Positions 1 to 7,948 of a DNA stretch of 64,000 nucleotides are shown in pieces. A model generated the notes under the pieces. It was not told the origin of the DNA. It was given only the letters and a program-made list of their open reading frames with translations, and searched no databases. The stretch lies in assembly GCF_000144625.1 (NCBI RefSeq), contig NC_014376.1, positions 620,001 through 684,000 on the forward strand, given 5' to 3'. The position numbers and the translations under genes were made by a program. This DNA is from [Clostridium] saccharolyticum WM1. Its GTDB lineage: Bacteria > Bacillota > Clostridia > Lachnospirales > Lachnospiraceae. Within the stretch, counting starts at the first letter, position 1. Each line of letters starts with the position of its first letter.

Positions 1-165
1 ACGCTATTCATCGCTCTTGTGGAGCAAAGTTATCGCTTTACTCATAACATTGTACCCTATCTGTTGATTGCTATATTATTTGCAGTTATGCCCGATGAGG
101 CTGATGAACAAACAAATATGGTTTTTGAAAGGAAGCATAAGAGTAAAAAGCAGGTTAGAGTTTAG
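1..165 (+). CDS. C-terminal fragment of a membrane protein (5' cut by window edge)
   Basis: The frame is open from base 1 and ends at TAG 163-165, giving the last 54 residues of a protein whose start lies outside the window. The visible part has one hydrophobic helix (around PYLLIAILFAV) followed by a charged tail rich in Lys and Arg, as at the cytoplasmic end of a polytopic membrane protein. It lies 32 bp upstream of a membrane glycosyltransferase-like gene on the same strand, so it may be another envelope-glycan membrane enzyme. The family cannot be named from this fragment. Confidence 0.55.
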   Translation, partial: TLFIALVEQSYRFTHNIVPYLLIAILFAVMPDEADEQTNMVFERKHKSKKQVRV

Positions 166-197
166 ATTGTATTTTATTATAAGAGGGATTGAAAACT

Positions 198-1622
198 ATG
201 GAACAGATTTATTATTTATATGAAAAGTATAAGAAGTATAAATATCTTATGTGCTTTTTAATCGTATTTTTAATAATTTTATTATCTAATCTACATAGTA
301 GTCATTTGAGTTTTTACTACGATGCATCAGGATATTGGGAATTAGGGAAAACATTTTTTGGACAAGGGAGGTTTAATATACTCAATTATAAAGAAGCATT
401 GAGGGGATATTTGTATCCATTAATTAATTCAATGTTCTACCTTTTGGCGCAGGCATTGCATCTAAATGAAATATTTTTATTTAGGAGCGTGAATGCAGTT
501 ATCGTTGCGTTTTTAATAGCTGTATTGATACCAAAGTTATTTTCTTTGATACTTAATAAAGAGATAACTGCTTTTCAGAACCTTGCGTTTTGTGTAATAA
601 CTACTATTTTTTGGAGAGGATATTTTTTGTATCCTTTATCAGATTTTCCGGCATTATTTGCTTTACTGGCAGGAATATATATAGTGTTACAAAACTATTA
701 TAAACGAATAGAGAGAGTACAGATAACACAAGCTATTAAATATATATTGGCAGGTGTTTGTATTGCTGCTTCAGTGAATATAAGACCTTCGTATCAAATT
801 ATAATAATTCCGTTTTTTTTCCTATTATTTATTTGTTTTTATAAAAGGGTTAGCAGGAAAACTGCTGCAGTATATATTATCTGCACTGTGGTAGGGTTAT
901 TAATTTGTTTCATTCCACAAATTTATATCAATTACTTTAATTTTCAGGTTTTGAGCCCCTTTATTCAGACCTCCTTATCTTCTTATGGAAAAAGTTTGCT
1001 TATACAACAAATTGAATGGGGCATATTCATGCAAAAATATGAGACTTATATCGGAAATGGACTTGAACCAGCGATGAGATATATTGATTTTCAGGGGCAA
1101 GGTATTTTACAAAAAGAAAATATTTCAACTATAAGTTCAATAGGGCAATATATTAAGTTACTGTTCAAGTACCCCGTAGACTTTATTTGTATTTATTTCA
1201 GACATATTTTTAATGGAATTGATATTAATTATAATACGCCTTATGTAGAAAATGCATATGAAAATAGAATTATATTCTCTATGGTAAATTACACTCTTTG
1301 GTTTTTCTTTTTGGCAAAGGTGAAAAAAGTAAAAAAGATTGAATCAGGGCATTTAGTTAAAGGCATAACTTATATTATAATAGTGCTACCTGCGTTGTTG
1401 TCTATAATGGGTGCAATTGAACCTAGATTTTTTATTCCTATTTTTATATTGTGTTATGCTGCCAATTGCTATACACTGAATATCAGTGATGTATTGAATA
1501 GATTGAAAAAGAGTACATTACTGGAGTGGATATCATTTATTGTGTTTATAGTGCTATGCTTTACTTTATCGGCTAACACGAACTTAATGCTTGAAAATGC
1601 TACAATACTAATAGGGAATTAA
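198..1622 (+). CDS. Polytopic membrane protein, GT-C glycosyltransferase-like
   Basis: A 474-residue protein with about ten hydrophobic segments. The first helix is followed by an extracytoplasmic stretch with acidic and aromatic residues (YYDASGYWELG), an arrangement seen in dolichyl-phosphate-mannose/GT39-like GT-C enzymes that use polyprenyl-phosphate sugars outside the membrane. ATG 198 is preferred over TTG 189 because the AAGAGGG at 181-187 is 10 bp from the ATG and touches the TTG. The gene is very AT-rich. It precedes sugar-modification and GtrA/GtrB-like genes, which supports a role in adding a sugar to a surface glycan. The acceptor and sugar are unknown; a flippase or polymerase role is not excluded. 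Confidence 0.6.
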   Translation: MEQIYYLYEKYKKYKYLMCFLIVFLIILLSNLHSSHLSFYYDASGYWELGKTFFGQGRFNILNYKEALRGYLYPLINSMFYLLAQALHLNEIFLFRSVNAVIVAFLIAVLIPKLFSLILNKEITAFQNLAFCVITTIFWRGYFLYPLSDFPALFALLAGIYIVLQNYYKRIERVQITQAIKYILAGVCIAASVNIRPSYQIIIIPFFFLLFICFYKRVSRKTAAVYIICTVVGLLICFIPQIYINYFNFQVLSPFIQTSLSSYGKSLLIQQIEWGIFMQKYETYIGNGLEPAMRYIDFQGQGILQKENISTISSIGQYIKLLFKYPVDFICIYFRHIFNGIDINYNTPYVENAYENRIIFSMVNYTLWFFFLAKVKKVKKIESGHLVKGITYIIIVLPALLSIMGAIEPRFFIPIFILCYAANCYTLNISDVLNRLKKSTLLEWISFIVFIVLCFTLSANTNLMLENATILIGN

Positions 1623-1643
1623 ATTACTTATGAGGAGAATACA

Positions 1644-2066
1644 ATGAAAGAACAAACTGTGCAAATGTTAGAGTTTCCGCAAAACGGAGATGCAAGAGGA
1701 CATCTGGTTGTTGTAGAGGGAGGTGTAGACATTCCCTTTGATATTAAACGAATATTTTACATATATGGTTCAGATGCTGAGGTGGTTAGGGGACAACATG
1801 CAAATAAAAAGACTGAGTTTATATTAATAAATGTTTCTGGACAAAGTAAGGTAAGGGTAAAAGATGGAAAAGGGAATGAGGCAATTTTTGTTTTGAATCG
1901 TCCACATACAGGTATTTATCTACCAAAGATGGTATGGAAGGATATGTATGAATTTAGTGAAGATTCAGTATTGCTTTGCCTTGCTAGTGAGCATTATGAT
2001 ACGGAGGAATACATAAGGAATTATGATGAATTCGAAGAGATTGTAAATGGAGGTTTTGTAGAATGA
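1644..2066 (+). CDS. FdtA/QdtA-type dTDP-4-keto-6-deoxyhexose 3,4-ketoisomerase
   Basis: A 140-residue single-domain cupin, the usual length of the WxcM-like/FdtA/QdtA family. Family-like features are the N-terminal DARGHLVVVE stretch, the IFYIYG strand, RGQHANKKTEF carrying the conserved His, and the C-terminal ASEHYD. Members isomerise dTDP-4-keto-6-deoxyglucose to the 3-keto sugar, the step before 3-amination. GAGGAG at 1632-1637 precedes ATG 1644. The stop overlaps the next gene as ATGA. An aminotransferase of the matching type lies three genes downstream with an acetyltransferase between, so the set is probably for a 3-acetamido-3,6-dideoxyhexose. Sequence reading cannot separate the galacto (FdtA) from the gluco (QdtA) product. 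Confidence 0.8.
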   Translation: MKEQTVQMLEFPQNGDARGHLVVVEGGVDIPFDIKRIFYIYGSDAEVVRGQHANKKTEFILINVSGQSKVRVKDGKGNEAIFVLNRPHTGIYLPKMVWKDMYEFSEDSVLLCLASEHYDTEEYIRNYDEFEEIVNGGFVE

Positions 2067-2989
2067 AACTGTCCATAGTGATACCGGTATATTATAATGA
2101 AAATAACCTGTATCCGTTGTATGATGATATCAAGAAAAAAGTGATTGATGTAATTAATTATGATTATGAGATTGTCCTTGTAAATGATGGTTCAAAAGAT
2201 AAAAGTTATGAGGTGATGAAGAGTCTATCAGAAAGGGATTCTCATATCAAAATCATTAGTTTATCCAGAAACTTTGGTTCTCATTCCGCTATTTTATGTG
2301 GGCTTTCTAGATGTACAGGTGACTGTGCTGTTGTTAAAGCTGCGGATTTACAAGAACCAACAGAATTAATTCTTGAAATGACAGAATCTTGGAAACAGGG
2401 AAATAATGTGGTTCTTGCAGTAAGAAATGGGCGAGATGAAAAACTGAGTCAGTCGTTATTTGCCAATTTATATTATGCCTTAGTGCGTAAGGCAGCACTG
2501 CCCTCTATGCCGAAGGGTGGATTTGATGTTTATTTACTTGATCGAAAGGTAATAGATGTTTTAATGGAATTGGATGAAAAAAACAGTGCTTTGACAGGGC
2601 AGATATTATGGAGTGGTTTTAGAACTGGCAAAGTTTATTATACCCGTTTAGCAAGAGAGATCGGAACAAGCCGATGGACACTTAAAAAAAAGTTGAAGTT
2701 GGTTTCTGATTCTTTATTTAGCTTTTCAACATTGCCAATTACATTGGTAGCAGGAATTGGAACTTTATCTTTTACTGGGGCTTTGGTCTGGGCTGTATTG
2801 GTATTGATTTTTAAGATACTTGGATTAATAGAAGTCAGTGGCTGGACAACTTTGTTTATATTTAATTTATTCAGTTTTGGAATAATAATGTTGACTTTGG
2901 CAATTTTAGGCAGTTATTTGTGGAGAACTTTTGATGCTTCTCGAAATAGGCCGCCTTTCATTGTAGAAGAAGAGAATGAAATCGAGTAA
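2063..2989 (+). CDS. GT2 glycosyltransferase, GtrB/DPM1-like, with C-terminal membrane helices
   Basis: 308 residues: an N-terminal GT-A domain beginning LSIVIPVYYNE, with VNDGSKD and the AADLQEP motif typical of polyprenyl-phosphate glycosyltransferases, then two C-terminal transmembrane helices (about residues 225-285). Such enzymes move a sugar from a nucleotide donor to undecaprenyl phosphate on the inner membrane face. The start overlaps the ketoisomerase stop by four bases. A GtrA-family membrane protein follows in the same operon, and GtrA/GtrB-like pairs load and flip polyprenyl-linked sugars. The donor is probably the deoxyamino sugar made by the neighbours, but that is inference. 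Confidence 0.8.
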   Translation: MKLSIVIPVYYNENNLYPLYDDIKKKVIDVINYDYEIVLVNDGSKDKSYEVMKSLSERDSHIKIISLSRNFGSHSAILCGLSRCTGDCAVVKAADLQEPTELILEMTESWKQGNNVVLAVRNGRDEKLSQSLFANLYYALVRKAALPSMPKGGFDVYLLDRKVIDVLMELDEKNSALTGQILWSGFRTGKVYYTRLAREIGTSRWTLKKKLKLVSDSLFSFSTLPITLVAGIGTLSFTGALVWAVLVLIFKILGLIEVSGWTTLFIFNLFSFGIIMLTLAILGSYLWRTFDASRNRPPFIVEEENEIE

Positions 2990-3002
2990 GGGGGGAAGGA
3001 TA

Positions 3003-3542
3003 GTGAAGTTACGAAAGCTTCAAAAAGAAGATATGGAGGGTATGCTTGAGTGGATGAGCGATTCTGATATTCGTCAGAATTTTCGTTTTGGTACGGATAG
3101 GTTAGATGAAAAAAAAATTTTGCAGTTTATTGAGAATGCAGAGATAATGCCAATAGAAGGAAATAGTGTTCATTATGCCATTGCTGATAAAGAGAGTGAT
3201 GAGTATCTTGGAACAATTAGCTTGAAAGAGGTAAGCACTGTTAATAAAAATGCGGAATATGCTATAAGTCTTCGAAAGAAAGCGCAAGGAAAAGGAATTG
3301 CATCTAAAGCGACAAAGGAAATACTTAGACTTGCATTTGAAGAATTTAAATTTGAAAGAATATATTTAAATGTTTTTTCTAATAATTTCAGAGCGATTAA
3401 ATTATATGAAAAATGTGGTTTTACATTTGAGGGTGAATTTAGAAACCATTTGTTGGTAGAAGATGAGTATAGATCATTAAAATGGTACTCTATATTAAGC
3501 TGTGAGTATCAAGCCCTTTGTAAGAATGGCTTTAATATTTAG
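3003..3542 (+). CDS. GNAT-family N-acetyltransferase (RimJ/RimL-like)
   Basis: A 179-residue GNAT-fold acetyltransferase. It starts VKLRKLQKEDMEGMLEWM, continues with a YLGTISL strand and the acetyl-CoA loop KKAQGKGIASKA (Q/RxxGxG/A), then the FSNNFRAIKLYEKCGF motif. GTG 3003 is chosen over ATG 2976 because the purine block GGGGGAAGGA (2991-3000) lies just before it and the family N-terminus then aligns. It sits between the ketoisomerase and the aminotransferase, so its likely substrate is the 3-amino group of a dTDP-deoxyhexose. In described Fdt/Qdt routes this step belongs to FdtC or QdtC. A ribosomal-protein acetylase role remains possible. Confidence 0.75.
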   Translation: MKLRKLQKEDMEGMLEWMSDSDIRQNFRFGTDRLDEKKILQFIENAEIMPIEGNSVHYAIADKESDEYLGTISLKEVSTVNKNAEYAISLRKKAQGKGIASKATKEILRLAFEEFKFERIYLNVFSNNFRAIKLYEKCGFTFEGEFRNHLLVEDEYRSLKWYSILSCEYQALCKNGFNI

Positions 3543-3576
3543 AAGCATAAATTGCAAAGTAAGGAGACAAGAAGTT

Positions 3577-4680
3577 ATGAAGATAATGCCAAATCGTTTA
3601 GACAGAGGATTTGAGGTATACAAGGAAGAATTTGAACAAAAAGTACTGGAGGTTTTACGTTCGGGCTGGTATGTACTTGGAAACGAGGTAAAGAAGTTTG
3701 AAGAAGAGTTTGCTAAGTATGCAGGGGTAAAACATTGCGTAGGTCTTGCTAATGGATTGGATGCTCTCTGGATTGCATTTCGAATCCTTGGAATTGGTGT
3801 TGGAGATGAAGTAATTGTACAGGGAAATACATATATAGCAAGTGTAATGGGAATTACCATAAATGGTGCTACCCCTATTTTTGTGGAGCCGGACGAGTAT
3901 AATAACATAGACGCATCTAAAATTGAAGAGAGAATTACTACAAAAACAAAAGCAATTCTTGTAGTTCATCTTTATGGACAAGCATCTAATATGGAACCAA
4001 TTATGCGGTTAGTTAAAAAATATGATCTTCGTCTTGTGGAGGATTGTGCTCAATCCCATGGAGCATGTTTCGATGGAAAAATGACAGGAACGTTTGGAGA
4101 TATAGGGTGTTTTTCTTTCTATCCCTCCAAAAATCTGGGTGCATTCGGGGATGCAGGGGCAATTATAACTAATGATGATAAGCTGGCAGATGAATTCAGA
4201 GTGTTTAGAAATTATGGAAGCGAAAAAAGGTATTATAATAAGGTGGTTGGTGCCAATTCTAGGTTAGATGAAATACAGGCAGGGTTATTAAGAGTGCGAC
4301 TACAACATATGAATGAATTAACGGAAGAAAGAGTCAGGTTATGTAACACATATTTGACTTCTCTTTGTAATGATAATATCGTTTTGCCCACTATTCGTAA
4401 GGGTGCTACAACAGTATGGCATCAGTTCGTGATACGTTGTCGTAATAGGCAGAAGCTCATTGATTATTTGAATGAGAGAGGGATAGGTACGATTATTCAC
4501 TATCCTATTCCACCACATCTGTCGGAAGCATATTCTTATTTAGGGCAACAAAAGGGGACGTTACCTATAACTGAAGCATATGCTGAAGAGGTATTATCCA
4601 TTCCATTGTATAATGGGATGACTACAGAGGAACAGGAGTATGTCATACAAAATATTAATGCTTATGGAAATGAGACATGA
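3577..4680 (+). CDS. DegT/DnrJ/EryC1-type sugar aminotransferase (FdtB/QdtB-like)
   Basis: 367 residues, normal for PLP-dependent sugar aminotransferases. Visible motifs are the N-terminal GWYVLGNEVKKFEEEFAKYA, GLANGLDALW, VHLYGQ, EDCAQSHGA and SFYPSKNLGAFGDAG, whose Lys (about residue 185) should form the Schiff base with PLP, and the C-terminal IPLYNGMT. ATG 3577 has AAGGAG at 3561-3566; the frame runs upstream to 3502 but would overlap the previous gene without a ribosome site. It should aminate C3 of the 3-keto sugar made by the upstream isomerase. The stop overlaps the next start (ATGA). Confidence is high in the family and moderate in the exact sugar. Confidence 0.85.
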   Translation: MKIMPNRLDRGFEVYKEEFEQKVLEVLRSGWYVLGNEVKKFEEEFAKYAGVKHCVGLANGLDALWIAFRILGIGVGDEVIVQGNTYIASVMGITINGATPIFVEPDEYNNIDASKIEERITTKTKAILVVHLYGQASNMEPIMRLVKKYDLRLVEDCAQSHGACFDGKMTGTFGDIGCFSFYPSKNLGAFGDAGAIITNDDKLADEFRVFRNYGSEKRYYNKVVGANSRLDEIQAGLLRVRLQHMNELTEERVRLCNTYLTSLCNDNIVLPTIRKGATTVWHQFVIRCRNRQKLIDYLNERGIGTIIHYPIPPHLSEAYSYLGQQKGTLPITEAYAEEVLSIPLYNGMTTEEQEYVIQNINAYGNET

Positions 4681-5165
4681 ATAGATTGATGCATAAAATA
4701 GAGAGAATTCTGGCAACTCTAGTAAGATTTTTTTTTAAGAAGGTTTTTCGTATGTCGCTTGATGAAAAGAAATTAGTTAATATTATGCAGTTCATACGAT
4801 TTTGCTTTGTAGGAATTTCTAATACAATGCTTCACTACTTTATTTATCTGGTATGCCTCCTGTTAGGGATCCAATACATGCTTGCTAATTTTATAGGATT
4901 TACGATCGGTGTGGCAAATTCTTTTTATTGGAATAATAGATATGTATTTAAGGATAATGGAGAAAGTAAACGTTTTTGGCTGTTAACTTTTTTAAAAACT
5001 TATATCTCTTATGGATTAACAGGAATATTGCTAAATAGTGTTCTTTTGCACATAGAAGTTGGCACCTTAGGGATAAATCAATTGATTGCACCGATAGCCA
5101 ATCTTTTAATAACAATACCTTTGAACTTTGTGATTAATAAGTTTTGGGCTTATAAGGTGAAGTGA
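4677..5165 (+). CDS. GtrA-family membrane protein
   Basis: 162 residues with four hydrophobic helices and the typical GtrA pattern: FIRFCFVGISNTMLHYF in helix 1, then a loop with YWNNRYVF and a final KFWAYK. GtrA proteins are proposed flippases or partners for polyprenyl-phosphate-sugar transfer. It is translationally coupled to the aminotransferase by an ATGA overlap and is the last gene of the AT-rich cassette. The left end of an IS66 element begins 64 bp after its stop; no convincing terminator lies between, so the original downstream sequence may have been displaced. Confidence 0.85.
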   Translation: MNRLMHKIERILATLVRFFFKKVFRMSLDEKKLVNIMQFIRFCFVGISNTMLHYFIYLVCLLLGIQYMLANFIGFTIGVANSFYWNNRYVFKDNGESKRFWLLTFLKTYISYGLTGILLNSVLLHIEVGTLGINQLIAPIANLLITIPLNFVINKFWAYKVK

Positions 5166-5291
5166 TTTGGTGTTGAGCTATAGTATTTACCTCAAACTGG
5201 TATCTGCATATAGGTTTAGCTTCCGGATGGTAAATGGTAAATAACCAGTCCCGGCCAACAAGTTCGCCGCCCGATTGGGGCGGCGGTATAT

Positions 5292-6960
5292 TTACCGTGT
5301 TTTTAGTTTTCTACAACGATCTGGCAATTCCTCTGACCACGGCATTAGTTTTACCAGTTCATCATCCGGAACATTATTTCTTGGATAATGCATTAACTGC
5401 TCAAGCAGATAAGAGAAGTACTCATACGGCTTAAGATCATTCGCTTTTGCTGTTTCAGCAATGCTATATAAGGCAGCGCTAGCCTCTGCACCGTTCTTCG
5501 AATCGATGATGTGCCAGCTGTGTTTACCAACACAGAATGAACGGATACTTCTTTCTGCATCATTGTTATCAAGAGGTATTTTCGGATCTTCAAGAAATAC
5601 TCTTAAAAACTGTTCCTGATGAATGGAATAATCAAGAGCACCTGCCAGTTTTGAACTTTTATCCAGTCCCGTTTTACCTGCATTCTCTTTTATCCACTCA
5701 AAATAGGCATCCATCAGAGGTTTGACTGAGTTTTTTCTATGATCCAGTCTTTCTTCATCGGATGATTTTTCATACATATGATCCACATGATAGATAGCAG
5801 CGATTCCTTTTTACTGCTTCAGCTGCTATTTTCTGTCCAGGTGTGGAAGGACCGTTTTTTCCACTGGCTTTTACAATCTCAGCGAACCGTCTTCTGGCAT
5901 GAGACCAGCAGCCAGCAACCTTCAGATCATCAGACCGTCCCTTCGCCAGGGTGTGATATACCTGATAACCATCTGTCACAAGAGTCCCTTTGTATCCTTT
6001 TAGGAATTCTCTTGGGGCGGCAGTCCCTCTCGTTCCTGGATACTCGTAAAGGAAGACCGGTGGTTTTTCCGAACTGCCAGGTGAATGGTAGACCCACATG
6101 TACTGCTTACTTTTTTCTGGCATTACAAAAGGGGTTTCGTCACAGTGTATATGATGGCTTTTCATAATCTCTGCCTTCATCATGTCATGTATCGGGCCAA
6201 GATAGTATTGGTGAATACGGATCATCCACCCTGCCATATCCTGTCTTGGAATGTTAACGTCATTCCTTAAAAACTCTTCAGAAAGCCGGTTTAATGGTAC
6301 CGCATTGACATACTTGGCGTTAATGATGGCTCCTGCCAGTTCCGGGGTAAGGATGCTGTGACTTAATAGACGCAGAGGAACCTCTGCGCGAAGAATCCCA
6401 CCGGTATCATGATTTCCGGCATATACTTTGATGTGATGCTCCAGTACTTCGAAGTGAGCCGGTACATACTTTAGCTCTTTGTATATTTCATCCGGCAGAT
6501 AATGCCAGCCCTTTGGGAAGTGTTCTGAGAGCTCTTTTTCAGTACGTTCATGCGATACGACGATGGTCTCGATATCCTTCAGGTTGATATCACGCTTTCC
6601 CTTGGAACGAGGCTTGCGCTTACGAACAAGGACTGTTTCCATATCTAGTTCTTCGGGAATTCCATTCTCAGTCAGTGACTCAGCCTCATTGAGGATACAC
6701 AGGTTTTCAAGATCGAAAGATAATTGTCCTTCTGTCGGCAGAGTCTTCTCAGATTTCCTGCCAAACCGATTCTGTGTAAGAATAGAGATTTGTTCCTTTA
6801 GACTTTCAACTTGATGGAGCATCTGCTCATTCTGCTTTTGAATGGTAGTATTCTGCTCCGAAATAAGCTGGAAACTTTCATGCAGCTGCAAGTAAAGCAT
6901 AACAATCATATCTTTAGAGAGATTATTCAGTTCATCCTTAGTAATAGTAGTCTTTTCCAT
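5292..6960 (-). pseudogene. tnpC: IS66 transposase TnpC, frameshifted
   Basis: The IS66 transposase is split in two frames. The N-terminal part (6960 down to 5770, 396 residues) starts MEKTTITKDELNN and carries the coiled-coil leader, the zinc-binding-like region and most of the transposase core (HHIHCDETPF, LVTDGYQVY, CWSHARRRF). The C-terminal part (5786 down to 5292) carries the last acidic motif region, IPLDNNDAERSIR. The two join near an A5 run on the coding strand (T5 at 5808-5812); one extra A there would explain the shift. This copy is probably inactive unless ribosomes slip at the run. Confidence 0.85.
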
Positions 6961-7063
6961 AGGATCATTATACCATGAAAAGCTCTGAAATTCATCGTAT
7001 TTCTGGTGTTTTTTAGCTTTAGGATAAAGGATTTAACTGTCAAGGTACTTATGTAATTCGCAG

Positions 7064-7420
7064 TTAATAGAGTTCCGGTTTTACCTTGGATATGATTCTT
7101 TTTTGTTCGATGGAAAGACCCTCCATCAGCCATCGGAATTGCTGTTCGGTAATTGATTGTGCTTCCTGCCTACTGCGTGGCCACTTTAGATGACCGCTAG
7201 TCAGCCTCTTATATAAAAGTAGCCAGCCATCGCCCTCATACAAAAGTGCTTTTAACCGGTCTGTTTTTCTTCCACAAAACAGATAAATACTTCCGGGTTC
7301 CGTTGGATCGAGCCCAAAAGAGCCACTGATAATAGCTACCAGTCCATCCACTCCTCGGCGCAGATCCACATATCCAGTACAGATATAAATGTGCTTAAAG
7401 CCGACAGCATCATTAAGCAT
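7064..7420 (-). CDS. tnpB: IS66 accessory protein TnpB (copy A1)
   Basis: 118 residues, normal for IS66 Orf2/TnpB. It begins [16 protein letters not shown] and has the family features [32 protein letters not shown] and the C-terminal WPRS...QFRWLMEGL. The start at 7420 overlaps the end of tnpA by 8 bp, the usual coupled arrangement; the frame extends further upstream only as a shadow of tnpA. TnpB is needed for IS66 transposition but its biochemical role is not settled. Identical in protein sequence to copy A2 (10839-11195). Confidence 0.88.
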   Translation of the reverse strand: MLNDAVGFKHIYICTGYVDLRRGVDGLVAIISGSFGLDPTEPGSIYLFCGRKTDRLKALLYEGDGWLLLYKRLTSGHLKWPRSRQEAQSITEQQFRWLMEGLSIEQKRIISKVKPELY

Positions 7421-7757
7421 TACGAACCACCTCCAGCACTTTGGAGAGAAGTTCCATTGGAGTTGATTCGCTAACTCCCAATATAGTATTTCCAATAGCA
7501 ATAGTCATTTGATAAGTAAAAAGATTTTCACTTGTTGTTGCAGGAACAGTTTTTTCCGGGAGAGCCGGCAGTTCAACAAAGCTGTTATGAATCAGAGCAG
7601 CTTCTTTCACTTTTCTTAGCCAGTAGTAATAGGCGTGGCGTGATAACTGGTGTCGTTCACAGTATTCATCGACCTTTATACCACTTTGACAACGGTCTTT
7701 AATGATCCTGGTCCACTCACTGAGTCGGATCTGGTTGGTTGCAAGTCGTGTGTTCAT
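7413..7757 (-). CDS. tnpA: IS66 accessory protein TnpA (copy A1)
   Basis: 114 residues. The N-terminal half has a helix-turn-helix-like region ([20 protein letters not shown], then [18 protein letters not shown]) typical of IS66 Orf1, a probable DNA-binding helper. AAGGAG-like purines lie just upstream of the ATG at 7757. It is the first gene of the element, next to the right inverted repeat. The same protein, unchanged, is encoded by copy A2 on the plus strand at 10502-10846. Confidence 0.88.
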   Translation of the reverse strand: MNTRLATNQIRLSEWTRIIKDRCQSGIKVDEYCERHQLSRHAYYYWLRKVKEAALIHNSFVELPALPEKTVPATTSENLFTYQMTIAIGNTILGVSESTPMELLSKVLEVVRNA

Positions 7758-7948
7758 GTGGAGTTTCTCCTTGAGTTCTGAGCGAAAAGTTTGTTAGAAA
7801 CTTTTTCAACTTTACACCATTATCTCAATTTTGCGAGGAACCAGAAAGTAGACGCGTTATTTACCATTTACGATTGTTTGTAAGCGCTTAATAAAAGAGT
7901 GCCTTTAAAATTAAAAACAGGATCAGTTATAATAACCAATCCTGAGCC

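Larger units (their letters stand above)
5230..7871 (-). mobile_element. IS66-family element, copy A1, with frameshifted tnpC
   Basis: The ends are perfect 16-bp inverted repeats: GTAAATGGTAAATAAC at 5230-5245 and its complement at 7856-7871. IS66 ends characteristically start GTAA. Inside, on the minus strand, are tnpA (7413-7757), tnpB (7064-7420) and a broken tnpC (5292-6960). The element is 2642 bp. The 8-bp flanks (TCCGGATG left, GATTGTTT right) do not match, so the 8-bp target duplication expected for IS66 is missing and at least one side has been rearranged. Bases 6727-7842 recur inverted at 10417-11532. Confidence 0.9.

Noticed and set aside
5166..7871. 8-bp target duplication for IS66 copy A1
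   Set aside because: Flanks TCCGGATG and GATTGTTT do not match.
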